A DNA stretch of 64,000 nt from Reticulitermes speratus (taxonomy: Eukaryota > Arthropoda > Insecta > Blattodea > Rhinotermitidae). Each line of letters begins with the position of its first letter. Within the stretch, counting starts at the first letter, position 1. The notes below the pieces were generated by a model that saw nothing but the letters and a program-made list of their open reading frames with translations, ran no database searches and had not been told where the DNA came from. The DNA is taken from assembly GCA_021186555.1 (NCBI GenBank), contig JAJKFL010000005.1, forward strand, positions 40,513,135 through 40,577,134, given 5' to 3'. Of this stretch, positions 46,946 to 59,702 are shown piece by piece. Both the position numbers and the translations under genes were made by a program.

Positions 46946-47974
46946 AGACAATGTTACTGACATATAACACAGTGCATTTAAAGGTTATGCAAACAAAATT
47001 ATGTGGCCTAACAAACAACAATCCTGACACATCCTAAACACTGGCTGTAACTATCAAGGTGTTATGACACACGTCATACGGCATACAGACGCGAGATTCC
47101 ACTATCTCACACTCAGATTAAAGTACAGAAAAAGAAAACAGTTAACTACATAGCATAGTACAGATTCCAGAAACATATTTATTTTGTTATTATTTTTGTT
47201 ATTGAGGGCTTTTCTGGAAAATGAAACGTGTGGTATGGTAGGTCGGAAACAACTAGCGTGATAAACCTAAAATATGTTTTATAATTTTTCTCTTTGCCAT
47301 TCATTTTAAATTGGATTAAAATTGGCTCTTAAATTGTTAATTAACTCTAATTATGATAGAATGTACCTAATACTGACAGCTGCAGTAAAATCGACAATAC
47401 AGTTACGGTAGACTTCACTGATACGAGACTAACGTTGGCATCCTTGTTCACATCATTATCTATACCCACGTAGGCAGGTAAAACATTCTACGTGCACATT
47501 ACGGAAACCGCCCTTCTTTCACGGTATTGTGATCCATATAGCATTAGTACAATGGCCCCACAAACACTCACCTTTATAAACTTACAAACAATTATTCATT
47601 TATACCACGTTATAAAGTGCTCACCTTATATTTCGTAACTTTTGAGAACAGTTATGTTTGCTTTGACCCTTCCAACAAAAGAATTTAATTAAAAATTTTC
47701 CCTCAAATAAACGTAATTATTTAGTTTTGGTTATGAATAAAACACACACACTTATTAAACGTAAACTACAAAAAGTAGTATAATTGAGGAGGGGCGTGTT
47801 AAATTCACAGGAAAGTGTTCAAACATAAACAGAAAAGGAACATATTTAATTATTAATCCTGAACAGACGTTCATTGGGAAGTACCTTTTTAGTGATGAGA
47901 ATTATTATAATTGTGTTCATTTCAGCAAAATTTTGGGTTGAATCGGACTCAATGTGAGAACCTGCGACCAAAGG
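46946..47974. other. No gene seen
   Basis: AT-rich and unrecognised. Confidence 0.5.
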
Positions 47975-48138
47975 CAGGGATGCACAAAATTTTCAAAAAT
48001 CTAGAGCTACCTCAAAATTGTAGGCGACGAAAGGGTGACACGAAGCAAGTTCCATACTGAGGACCCACAAATATTAGGCGCCGCCGTACAAAATTCAGTC
48101 GCCATGGCGACCTGGCGCCCGGTATTTGTGCATCACTG
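47975..48138 (+). mobile_element. hAT-like MITE, copy 2
   Basis: Ends CAGGGATGCACAAAA and, inverted, CAGTGATGCACAAAT. The interior contains GACACGAAGCAAGTTCCATA and a GTCGCCATGGCGAC palindrome. Homologous to copies at 10092 and 33851. Confidence 0.65.
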
Positions 48139-49690
48139 AAAAAAGATATGATGAAAATTGAAATTTCATATCCCGTGATTTAAATACGTTCCAATTACAA
48201 TTTTACAAACTCTACTGCCATAATGTAGGCCTACATATAAATTATACTGACTTTCAGAAGCAAGAATAAACACTGTTTTTTAAAATAAGGCACTAAAGTG
48301 AAACCTTCCCACACATTATCCTTATGGTGTGTCACAGAACCCATCTCCGTAATTTAATAATGTGCTTAAGCTTAACTTAGTTAATTTCGTTAAAAAAATT
48401 TAAACGCTTCCCTACATAAGCCACCGTAACGTTCTTAGTCCTTAGCTTCTTTAGTAATATTGTATCAACGGAATAGGCAAAATCGTGGAATATCAGCACT
48501 GAAAAGTCTATAAAACAGCGAGTTTTAAAATTACCTAAAAATAAGGAAAATAAATACGACGCTTAAGAAACAGAAATGTAAAGGAGTAAAAAAGTTTAGA
48601 AAGAAAAAAACAGCTAATAGTAAAACAAAGGCAGAAAGAACAAAAGAGAAAAATAATAAAATGAAGAAGTAATGAAAGCCAGATGCAAGGAAAGTCATCT
48701 TGGCAATATTGGCTCCAGTTTCAATGAATCGATTTCTCATACAGGCGCCCTATCAACAGATCATGCAACAGCTGGGCGATACTATGGATTTTATTTTAGC
48801 GGATACAGAACGCGATATCCGGGGAACATTTATGGGAGTTACTGTGGCAGACAAAACTGAAGGGCAATAACGATTACAAAACGTGTTCTGGAATATTTTT
48901 AATATAATTAGCTAACTATATGGAGTAAAATCCCTCTTGAAATGTTAAGAGTTGCCCTGTTACTGAATAAACTTCTTTTGCTACTTTTCTCTTAGGTCCA
49001 AAAGTTCTGCTCAGCACCCTGTTCCCAGATATCCTCAGTTTATAATCCAGACTTAACTTGAGAGGCCAAGTTTCATACCCAAACAAAAGAACGGCAAAAT
49101 GACAGGTTTCTGTTTTTAGATAGCAGGCGGAAAACCAATAGCTTCCGAAGGAATTGTAGTAAACATTGGCTGAATTTCACCTGCTCCGTTATTTTTTCGT
49201 AAATTCAACTTTGACCTCCTTTTCTGCTCTCGAATGTTTTACTGGATTGGCTTTGGCTGTATTCATGTTATGATTCTGTTCTAGAGTCTACTGATGAGAT
49301 TAAAGACACACGCTTCTTCTTCTCTGCCATTACTTCCTTCTTACTAGGGTCTGTAAAGGTTCTCGCCCAATATCATCATAATCATCATAATCATCATTAT
49401 AATCGTCCTCGTCCTTATCATCATCATAAACCAGAATCTCATATACATTCAAGTCAAATCGCTCTTCATTTACCTACCGGCTTATGCCAAAGTGAAAATA
49501 TAATAGGGATATGACTTCTCCTTGCTTGAGACCATTCCAAGAATAGGATAAGTACCATACAAATGTTCGCGTCTGTTCCGAGAATAGGATAAATATCAGA
49601 AAAATGTCTATCCGTATGGATTTCGTCATACGTCTTAATAAAACTCTGAATTAACACGATTACCTACAAATACCGTAAAAAAATTCTCTC
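48139..49690. other. No gene; purine tract 48530-48675 and ATC repeats 49370-49432
   Basis: The plus strand at 48530-48675 is A/G-rich; ATAATCATCATAATCATC units follow at 49379. Nothing coding is recognised. Confidence 0.5.
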
Positions 49691-49694
49691 TTAA

Positions 49695-50071
49695 CTAAAT
49701 CACAGGCCTTATCTTCTTCTTCCGCCCCCTTCCTGGCCATGGCCTCCTATCTTCTTCCTCCGATCGCTCCTCTATCTTGCCGCCGCTGAGAGCAAATTCT
49801 TTGTCTTGAGCACCTTGCCGTCCTTCCGCACGCCGTCTTCCCATAAAGTCCTCGCCCTTCCAGTGGGCCTTCTTTCTCCAACATTTCCTTCCAGAATTCG
49901 GTTTTGGAATCTGTTGTCGAACATCCTTATTACATGCCCAGCCCACTTCAATCTTTTAACACGCATGTACGTTTCTACATCACAGTCTCTACACGGACAG
50001 GTCTCATCTACGTCTACAAATACATGTTTGTTGTCCCATCGTGTTTCTGCTTTTCTCACAGCATTTGACAA
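49695..50071 (-). pseudogene. 3' end of a LINE ORF2 (second family)
   Basis: On the minus strand: MRVKRLKWAGHVIRMFDNRF, then RILEGNVGERRPTGRARTLW, ED-GVRKDGKVLKTKN, ending in a stop at 49772. A frameshifted continuation carries EAMARKGAEEEDKACDLVK. This is the C-terminal tail of an insect endonuclease-reverse transcriptase of a different family from the 4239 and 26744 copies. About 100 codons are uninterrupted before the frameshift, so it is less decayed than the others. RT catalytic motifs are not included. Confidence 0.8.
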
Positions 50072-50079
50072 AAGAAGAA

Positions 50080-53000
50080 TCCCATATGCAGTTGGATTTT
50101 ACATCGAAATCCACAAGGATAAGCACATGCACACACTGCATTTGAGTATCAAAAAGGACCACTTATCTCTACCTCCGTTACTTCTAGCAGCATGGGTGTT
50201 CACAGACTGTGCAATCCCACCCTTCCGGTCAGCACACAAGCCGCTATCCCACATTACAACTTCCCTTACTGCCACAGCAAACGGACGGACAGACGGAAAT
50301 CAACGGTTGCAGTAAAATAAAAGGTAAGGACCCCGAATACTGCTATGAAGCTGGAGAAGTTGCCTCCCACGTTTTGTGAAACGGGATCCCAATAAGAAAG
50401 TTTCTTTTATCAGCTCAGCTTCATGTTGCCATGCATGGAAAAGACAACGTGAAGGAGCGAGAATAAAAAGGAAATGGCGATGAGAAAACAGAAAAATAGA
50501 AAAGCGACGGATATAGGTCTGCATTTTTCTAAAATAAAAAAGAATAAGTGATGAAGTCAGGGGTTATAAATGATGGAATATGGAACGTGATGTGAGGAAG
50601 ACGTAGTAGGAAGTGCGACAAAGATACGGAAGGGGTTAATGTCTTTCACACTTACAGCTTGAGACTAGTGACACTGCGTAACAATACATACATATACGCG
50701 TAGAGTTTATTTAACGACCCTCTATCAACTTAGTAGGTACAATCCTATGTAGAGTACAGAGAGACGACGTTTACGAATGAAGAATTTGGAAGATTGCCGC
50801 CGCGCAAAACTTCATGAAACCGTCTCAAAATTTCAAAGGGCTGAGGAAAAGTATGGAAAGCCTCCGGATAAGGCGGCGGAATCGTGGACTTCCACAATAC
50901 AACGTAGGATTAGCAGCTATCACATTTCTTAGGTGGTCGCTGGATAAAGTACAATATACCAGAGCTTATTTGACCGACGTACAGTCTTTCTTTAATTGCC
51001 ATCAGCAGGATTATTATAAATGATAAATTGAAAAGGATCTGGAAGGAAAATAAGACACCAGGCCTACACGGCTGGTCGAGCCAATTATCTTTCTTTTACA
51101 CAACACGAAGATCGACCAGTGTTAAAAAATTATTGCCATTTTATTCTGTCCGCTACCAATTAAATCCAATCCGCATACAATATCTTCCTGCAACAGATGT
51201 TTCCATGTTATCCTTCTATCTATGCTTAAGCCTCTCGAGCAGTCTTTCGGAATCAGGCTCTCTGTCGAATAATCTGCACTTATATTTGCCCACGTATTCT
51301 ATACGCCCAGTCCATCTATATATCCTTAATTTAATCCGCATAATCATACCATGTGCAGTGTATAAGTTGCTTACATAAACCACCGCCTTTTACACTCTCC
51401 CTTATCTTATTCTAACGTCCTCTTGCCCATTCAAACTCCAGCCTTCCATTACCTGATGCCCACTTTCAGTCCCGCCTTCCTTTTAAACCTTCGTTTCTTA
51501 AGAAATCACTCGCCCAGAAATTCTTCCTAAACGAACTCTACCGTCATTCTACATAAACTGTATATTTTTGTACAGAACAACTCTAAAACTGTACACATTA
51601 AAAATACACAGCGGGATAGAAACGTCTGAATATTTTACATGACATGTAAGCAAGTAGCTCAACCAAGAATAATTCAATCATGAGAAATGTTGCAACAGTT
51701 CCCTTCTCCCTCTTCGTTCATATAGAAAAATGTTACACGTCCAACCAACCACTCACTAAACCTCTTCTCCTCCTCCTCCTCCTTACAGTTTCAATAAACA
51801 CAATGTGACTTCTCGAAGAATAAAACTGCAAGGTTCTGAAGCAGATGACTCCTGAGCGAGCGTATCGACCATGCAGAGGGAAAACGTTTTAGAATAGAGG
51901 AACAGAACGATATTGAAAATGTTCACAATAACCTGACTGTCAGTTTTACAAAAAAAGTAGTTCAATCTTTCTGGCTGAAAACTAAACTGAAGAAGGAAAG
52001 GAGTGTATAAACCTAACGTGTTAAGCATACAAACAAAACCCGCTATCGCAGGACCCACACTGCACAAAGAACTGAGGTAATTTGCAAAGCGCGTGAGAAG
52101 CTTTAAAGGTATTGGTTTGTTTGTTAACTGCTTGTTTGTTTGAATGGTTGAGTTGCTGAATGACTCGTTGGTCGCTTGACTGGCTGACTGAATGGACGAA
52201 TGCATGCTTTGTTCGGTGGCTGAATGGTTCGTGTGCTGGTTATTCGGAGTAATCGATGAATAGATTGTTGAAGGTTTGAACAGCTACCAAATGATGTCAA
52301 GTTTTGCAGCGTAGAATGATACACTGTTGAAAGAGTGTGAATAGTGCGTAAATTTATTTATATATAAATGTATATATATGCAGCAAAATGGGGCATTGGA
52401 TAACCAGAGAGCAAGGGGTTTAGTAACTTCTTGTACCAGAACAAGTAAGTTTTTTTTTCAATTTTTTACCGTTATTTTAATTCGACTGTATCGGTCGGTC
52501 AGTGCCAACTGCATTCCTGCTGCAGTGTTAACGGCTATGACACCACTAATGGGTCACACACATGCACAAACAAGAAATAACATGGCCCTTGCGTTGGAGC
52601 AATTTTCATGTAGATGGCTAATTTTACAGTGGCAAATACACGCCAGCTGATGTCCAAACATTATACTAGGGGGGCAGTGACAGACAGAAGAGCGAAGTGA
52701 ACTGTAACGAGACATACTCTATTTGTTGCCGGGGATGACAGAATATTTTGGAGTCTCAATCTTCCCACGCAGTGCCCCACACACTTCTGGTAGAGATACG
52801 AAAGGGACGATGTAAGGCACTGTAAGTGGTTCGTTTTGGGTGATAGAGCAGTGGACAGAATTGAATTAGTGTCTTTGCTGCAGTGGGGCCGAATTTTGAT
52901 ATTTACATTTAGAAGGCTGCATAAGAAGCCTTCACGTTCAACATGGAATTTAGGTACAAATTCAGCAGTTGGTATGAAACCAAGGAAAACCACAAAAGGC

Positions 53001-54354
53001 TTGGCCCGAGTTGGCCAGTGAAAGGAGATTCCGGATACATAATAATTCATAGCCATAGTTCAGCATTCACAAAGAGGAACCCTGAAGGCAGTCCCTCAAT
53101 CTACAAAGCTTTACTTTAACACACAGCACTGTATTACACAGATTTCATATACGATCCTTTCACTGGGTACATATTTGAGGTGGCACGTACGCTGGGACCT
53201 TACCGCCAAGTCACTTTCCGAATGAATTTGTCAGTCAGCTTCACCTTCATTAAGAGATATATTCACGCATAATCGACGCTTTAAGGCGCGTTCGCAAATT
53301 TCGAAAAGAGACTATTACCTTCGTCATGCATGTCTGCTCGCCTGCCTACCTGTCTGTCTGTCCGTCTGTCCGCATGGAACAACTCGGATCCCACTGGACG
53401 GATTTTCATGAAACATTTACATGAGACTTTTTCGAAAATCTGCCGAGGAACTTCAGTTTGATTAAAAGCTGACACGAATAACGGCTACGTTACATGAAGA
53501 CCCATGTGCATTTCTTATATCTCGTTGAATTCTTCTTAAAATGAGACATTTTCAGACAAAAGTTGTAGAGAAAATCAAAACACTTTTGTGCTCAATAACG
53601 TTTTCCCGAAAATCGTGCAGTTAATGAGACAATGTGGAAAAATATCGTGGAGCCGGAGAGGCCACGGGTGACAATATGGCGCACGCGTATTGCGTGCAGG
53701 ATAACTAAGGCTACAGACACACACTCAGAATATGTAATACTTATTGCTTTTCCACGGCAACAATGGTTACGTAATACGTGCTACGTACATTGCTTGTCTT
53801 GTTAAATGTTGCCTTGATAAAGTCTCACGGGATCTCTTGGTCTCAGGTCAAAGGGTCGCATCTGTTTTGTATACGAGAGATAAAGTGTCGGTGCCAACAG
53901 GAGACACCAACTTCTTTTCAATGATGTGAAGAAATTTATAATCCGGTCTGTTTGCTGTAGTGTTTCCCGGCTAATAACTTCACGCACTTATCGTCAATTC
54001 TGACTAAATGTTATAGAAATTCAATCACGGATTACTGAAGTACGGTCCATGAAAAACACACAATGTTGTGTTCAATATACTACCTGAACAGAAACACACC
54101 GATTTCCTGAAAATATCTCTCTACTAAATGACCACACGAGTGCCTGAAAATATCTCACTACTAAATGACAAGATTTTTTAATTTGATATTTCTTCGATTA
54201 AATAAACGAAAACAGAAGAAGGTAAACTGTAATAATACGAAAGTGAAATGAAGCAAATTACGGGCTTAATTTTAAATTAAAACTCCTAAATACACAGGAG
54301 TGGTATTCATGGGTGTATAAATACGTTATCAATATTCCGTGCAGTAGATTCACT
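50080..54354. other. No gene seen; simple repeats only
   Basis: CTCCTCCTCC at 51766-51783, a degenerate TGAATGGTTGAGTTG-like region at 52125-52240, and GTCTGTCTGTCCGTCTGTCCG at 53350-53372. The sequence after the last, with ATTTTCATGAAAC, recalls a dispersed insect repeat but I cannot name it. The 131-codon minus frame 52661-53056 has no motif. Confidence 0.45.
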
Positions 54355-54980
54355 ACACAGGGTTTAATCCACTTAGCTGCACAAATAACCATAAACAACT
54401 ATTTGTTACTATATGATGCTCCTCCTACATGTTTCGGCCCTACAGACCATCTTATGGGACGTCACCTACAAAGGAATACATTCGTGATAAATGCTATCAA
54501 AGATGTATATACGAGTATATGAAGTTCAAATACACTGCCATTTATTAAAATTTTACTAAAAATGTATGAAGTGCGGATTAGTTATGGTATTTTACGTTTA
54601 TTGATAATTTTCTGTTTAGTTGCAGACAAACATGCATGTCATTACTGACGTCTTCATTCTAAGAGAGTTATATCCGTGTGTTGTGTGCTGATGTTTATAC
54701 TAAAGACGACCACTGAGCCTGCGAATAAACATAAACTTACAAGAAATGTAAAATACTTGTACTTACTCTAGTTTTATACATTTTAGTAATATTTTAACTG
54801 ATAACACGGAATTTAACTTTATGTAAGCATATCTTTGATAGAATTTATTAGAAATGTATTCCTTCGTAAATGTCCTCCCTGAAGATGGTCTACAGAAGCC
54901 GAAGCATGTGGGAGGAGAATCACGTAATAACAAAGTTATTTATTGTTATTTTTGCAAGTAGTTGCATTAAATACTGTACA
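54355..54980. repeat. Large inverted repeat (foldback), arms about 215 bp
   Basis: The left arm 54355-54571 is matched in inverted order by 54771-54980, with about 199 bases between. Shared blocks are CTCCTCCTACATG/CATGTGGGAGGAG, AAAGGAATACATT/AATGTATTCCTT and CTATCAAAGAT/ATCTTTGATAG. One stem-loop module sits in each arm (54431-54455 minus, 54877-54908 plus). No coding. This could be two head-to-head copies of a Penelope-like terminal region or a foldback transposon. Confidence 0.75.
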
Positions 54981-55436
54981 GTTACAAATATGGTTTAATG
55001 ATATGGACTGAATTCTGGTGCCTCACAGTAAGGTCCAGTTGCGATGTTTAGTGAATAGAGCACTGAACGTTCTGCTTCTTCCCTTGGCATATCGATAGAA
55101 AATTTTGAATCATTCCGACTAAGTGATGGGTGTTCAAAAACTTTTATGTTACTTTTTTTGGGCAAGACTTTCTAGTCGGCATATAAGTAACCCTATACGG
55201 CCCCGAACTAATGTAGGAGCCCCTCTATCCTCAAAACAATTGAAAGTTTCTTGATCATCTGATAAATATCGACTGTTCTCTGTCAAGACAATAGGGATAC
55301 AAATTAGTTGTGAGAGGTGACTAGACAACAAATTTACTAAATTCTTTTCAGAATTTAATTTTGCAAAATCACATTCTACGTTGCCTACGACATGCAGAGA
55401 TAATCAGAAGTGTAAGATTCTATCAGGCAAGACTCC
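54981..55436. other. No gene seen
   Basis: Unrecognised. Confidence 0.5.
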
Positions 55437-55439
55437 TTA

Positions 55440-56126
55440 CGCTGGCCACACACGTTCAGGTAGGCCTGTCAGTTTTGCCTGCGACAGGCCGCCGGAGCGT
55501 GTGTAGGTTCCGGCACACCTTTCAGTTAAAATTGTACAGGCGGCCGGAGCAAATACGAAAACTCGTTCGACCAACCGGCAGGCCTGAGGACTGCGCAGGC
55601 GTACCGGAGCGTGTGTAAGCTCCGGCCGGCCGGAACGGCGTCAGTTCAGGCCACGTGTTGAAGCCTCATGACTGTATTTTTCTTTTCAAGTAATGGCGCC
55701 ACTAATGAAAGGAGTTGTAAGTATGTTTTTTCATCCATTCGCAAATAATTATGCCAGTCTTTAGGGGCCAGCTTCAACTAAGTCAACAAATTTACATGGG
55801 AATACGTGTTTCTTTTCTGTAACTACTCTTTACACCACATTTTACGCTTATTTTTGCGCTTATTTTTACTCTTCATAGTTATTTAGCAAGCCAACAATAG
55901 CGAGCGTGTCGTCGTCTGTTGAGGCCATGATCAAGACTAGCGGGATTCGCCTGAACGTGTGTGAGGACTTCAGTTTATCCGGCCGCCTATCTTCAGGCGA
56001 CCTGCGCAGGCAAAACTGACAGGCCTACCTGAACGTGTGTGGGGACTTCAGTTTATCCGGCCGCCTATCTTCAGGCGACCTGCGCAGGCAAAACTGACAG
56101 GCCTACCTGAACGTGTGTGGCCGGCA
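55440..56126. mobile_element. PIF/Harbinger-like non-autonomous element with TTA target
   Basis: Terminal inverted repeats of about 44 bases (left CGCTGGCCACACACGTTCAG ..., right TGCCGGCCACACACGTTCAG ... inverted) with two mismatches near the tip, flanked by TTA at 55437-55439 and 56127-56129. TTA fits the TWA target of PIF/Harbinger. Inside the right end a 78-base unit is repeated in tandem (55950-56027, 56028-56105) and a partial third leads into the terminus. GC-rich subterminal pieces such as CCGGAGCGTGTGTA recur at 55492 and 55604. No transposase. Confidence 0.8.
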
Positions 56127-56129
56127 TTA

Positions 56130-57109
56130 GAGAGGTGGGCAGAAGTAAGTATAATGACAAGCATGTCAGAAATATGAGTTGTCAGGATGTCAGCTTATCT
56201 ACACTGGATCAATTGAAGTTTTCGTTACCACGATAAAGATTTTGGGTTTCACAATGACGAGGTGCTAATGTTTCACGCAGTTAGTTTGCTAGGAGAGAAC
56301 AATCAATATGAATCACTTTTTGTTCTCCCAAATTAACTCCTGGGAGCGAAGTTTGGGAAGTAAAACATTGCAGAAATATTTTACCGCGCGTTTTAGTCTT
56401 CTCATTACATTTTGAGGGCGTGCACTTGCATAAAGCATAGCATAAATTCACCACATTCGCAAAAAAGCAGATTCCAGGTAGAGACAAAAATATGTCCTTC
56501 CCAGAAAGTCAGGACCTGAAAGGCTTATCAGACCACTACGCTGTCTGCTTGTGTACACCGCTTTCAGTTTCTGAAGGAATGAAACAAATTTTAAAGAGAT
56601 CTGGCAAAAAGTCTGAGGACTTCTCGAAGTCTTAATTTATAAATTTGCATTATCGGTAATAACAACATAGCGGAGGCACGTACTTGTGACGCAAGAGCGA
56701 CATAAACGCCACTCAATCTTGGTTCTTGAAGTCATATAAGGTACCATATCCTAAGGATATGCAACTGTTTTTAAAGGCTTTTGTTTCTGTACAATTTAAA
56801 CAACAACTTCGCAATTGCATGAAATAGGCCTATATCCAGCTTTTGGTTGGACGGATGACTAATAAATTATCATACCTCTCCGCATATTATATATTGTATT
56901 CCTTTAACAAGTCAACATTTACGGACACGAAGACGGCGAGAAACTTTGAAGATATACATGAAAAATTTAATTTAGAAAAAAAGAATTCATATAAAAGGTT
57001 GATTGAAACACAATTGCTTATTCCCATAAGAGAGGGACAATAATAAGTAAACACACAGATTTGCACCAACAATTTGAATCCACTACAATTACATCTAACT
57101 TTATTAAGG
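56130..57109. other. No gene seen
   Basis: Unrecognised; frames at 56281-56487 and 56843-57126 are chance-like. Confidence 0.5.
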
Positions 57110-57316
57110 TTTTTCTCACGGCGCAACAGCCCTTAGTGGGCCAGCGCCTCCTCGTTGTCGAGACTTCACGATCACACTCAGCTAGACACACCACACTCGG
57201 TAGGACTCCTCTGGACGAGTGACCAGCTCGACGCAGAGACCTCTACCTGACAACACACAACGCCCACAAGGGACAGACATCCATACCCCCGGTGGGATTC
57301 CAACCCACAATGCGAG
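57110..57316 (-). mobile_element. SINE-A, 5' truncated
   Basis: The minus strand carries the B-box region (GTGGGTTGGAATCCCACC), the GTCCAGAGGAGTCCTACCGA block and the tail. The A-box half is missing beyond about 57316. Confidence 0.75.
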
Positions 57317-59391
57317 GAATATAATATTACTTAAACACAGTAGACCTATTTGTTTCACCGGAAGTCTGAAACTCTAAAAGTAAATTTCACGAGTCCTACC
57401 CAAGTGCTTCTTTTTCCTTACATGTATGTTTCTTACAAAGTAACAGAAGTAGACTAATTTCTGTGTTTCCTGTGTACAGGCCAAGCGTGTTCCTTGCGAA
57501 ATTACACGCTCCGTTGACATGCTATATATATATATATTTATATATCGAATACGAATCTGTTTTAGCAAAGATATCACACCATCCACACACACAAGAATTA
57601 CTTCTTTAAATACGTCTACACAACAGACACTAAAAGTGTAATTCGGAGAACTTGATCAGATTCACATTCCATGTCACAGACCAATTTTTCATGTCAGAAG
57701 TCCACTTTGAAAGTAATCTATTATAATTGAGCTGAGGCTCATGTGAACGACTGACTAGTGGCCGATGAATCGACATCGACCAGAATTAATGTTCTTCCTC
57801 CTCTGTACTCTGTATACATCACAAACCACACTGAGCGAAATCCGTTCGAAAGTTATGAAGACATAATTTGGAGACCGTCACGACCTCCCCCATTTTGCGT
57901 TCACTTCGAGCACTATGTATACAAACATACAAAAGCACTGGGGTCTAAATGACGCACTCTCTGTTATGAGGTGGCGGTCTGCTAAGATAATGTGTGTACT
58001 TACGTAGTGAGGATGTTTAAAAAGGCTAAGGTATTTCAGACAGAGGTACAGAAACGAACGTGAAGTATCTTATGTGAAATCCTACACAGTGAATTCACAA
58101 AACACTGGTGCATGAATTAGACTATAAATAGCGGCCCGATACTGCAATATGCAGCCAGGAAAGTAGGAGACTACTGGAACTGGGGTGGTTGGTATAAAAT
58201 ATAAAATACAGAAGGATGAGTCTATACTTCGATGAAGATACCTTCAGGCAGAAGCGCTCGTAGAGGAAAGCACCATACTTTAAACTACGGCTGCGATACA
58301 GTGCTGCCAACAAGAATGGCCATGTCAAATTCACCTACATTTTCTCGGTCTGATATTTTACAAAGCAAAATAAAACTTATTCTTCTTTTTCTTCGTAAGG
58401 ACGTTTCAGCTGCATGACCGAGTTCCCATGCTTGCAACATTCTTTCCTGCCATAAATGTAAACGAAGGTTTTATCGCTAAGGCGATGGTGAACACAAGCA
58501 ATGTTTTCAAGAAGTAATCAAGAGGTTTTGTTGAAATGTCACATAAATGAGAGGAAGAATGAAGAACATAAGACAAAGAAAGAAAAAAGGAATAAATTAA
58601 AGAACAAAAGACAGTGAAATATAAGCGTTACAAACAAAAGGTGCAAAGAAAGAGACGTAATGAAGGAAAGACAAAACAAACTAAAGGAAATAAAATAATG
58701 AACGAAGTGATAGAATGGTTACTAAGGGATAAAACGTCGGAAAGTAAAGCTTAGCATGCATTTCGACAGGATGAGATAAACCAAACACGTCTTGAGCCCC
58801 ATACTTAATAATTATATCTGCCAAACGAAAGGAACGCTAAAATTAAAATTGACAAACCGTATGGCTATTGGTAAGAATAGAATTTCCCCCTATATCGCCG
58901 GAAAGACGCTGTTCGATAAAGTCTGTGGCAGGGACGCGTGCAGACCTAAGGACTTAATGGAGGATACTAGAAAATGTTCTTAATTCCTGAGCCACGAGGT
59001 TGAACAAGCGAAGTTTCGTAGTTCAGTCAGGTATTGATTTGCATACAAAGGACGGCGTGAAACGGAGATGATGAGAGAACAGGGAAAATTAAAACTAAGA
59101 GAGAGACAAAGTGAGAGAGAGAGAGAAAAATGTTCGATCTTGCGAAAGGAAAGTAGCTGATAAAGTCAGCGCACAGAAAAAGAAATATGGCTGAGGTATT
59201 TGAATTGAAGCGTAAAGTGGTGAGGAGTGATTCTTACCACACTCACATAAAACAAGCACTGGAATTTTAATTTTGTTTTAATCTTTTGCTGTCTAGATAA
59301 GAGACAGGAAGACAGAACTTTTGAGGTACTCAAGGTCGTGACTATGAAGATAGGCCTACAAGCTTCTGGAGTTACACGTCTTACTCTGGTC
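57317..59391. other. No gene; purine tract 58535-58720 and (GA)n near 59098-59130
   Basis: AAGACAAAGAAAGAAAAAAG-type sequence for about 180 bases. (TA)n occurs at 57523-57545. Open frame 57758-57952 starts with GTG and is unrecognised. Confidence 0.5.
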
Positions 59392-59663
59392 GCCGATCCC
59401 AGTGGCCGCGCGGTCCAAGGCGTGGATCTGCGGCCGCCCGCTTACTGGGATTGTGGTTTCGAATCCCGCCAGGGGCATGGATGTCTGTCTCTTGTGAGTG
59501 TTGTGTGTTGTCAGGTAGAGGTCTCTGCGATGGGCTGGTCCCTCGTCCAGAGGAGTCCTACCGAGTGTGGTGTGTCTACAGCGTGTGATCGCGAAACCTC
59601 GAAAAATGAGGAGGCCTAGGCCCCTTAGCGGCTGTCGAGCCATAGGAAAAAAAAAGAAAAAAA
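59392..59663 (+). mobile_element. SINE-A, full length
   Basis: Head GCCGATCCCAGTGGCCGCGC, B box GGTTTCGAATCC, GTCCAGAGGAGTCCTACCGA, CTCGAAAAATGAGGAGGCC and a long A tail (59645-59663). No clear target-site duplication, as the 3' flank is a hairpin. Confidence 0.88.
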
Positions 59664-59702
59664 TAACGTTTCGCAACCTGAGACACAGGTTGTGAAACGT
59701 TA
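59664..59702. repeat. Hairpin, 17-bp stem, 5-nt loop
   Basis: TAACGTTTCGCAACCTG (59664-59680), loop AGACA, then CAGGTTGTGAAACGTTA (59686-59702); the single mismatch would be a G-U pair in RNA. It starts at the last base of the SINE-A tail. Confidence 0.8.

Noticed and set aside
49806-50315. 169-codon plus-strand frame, the longest in the window
   Set aside because: Mostly antisense of the LINE ORF2 end at 49695-50071; the remainder has no motif.
52661-53056. 131-codon minus-strand frame
   Set aside because: No ATG-supported start context, domain, or splice evidence.
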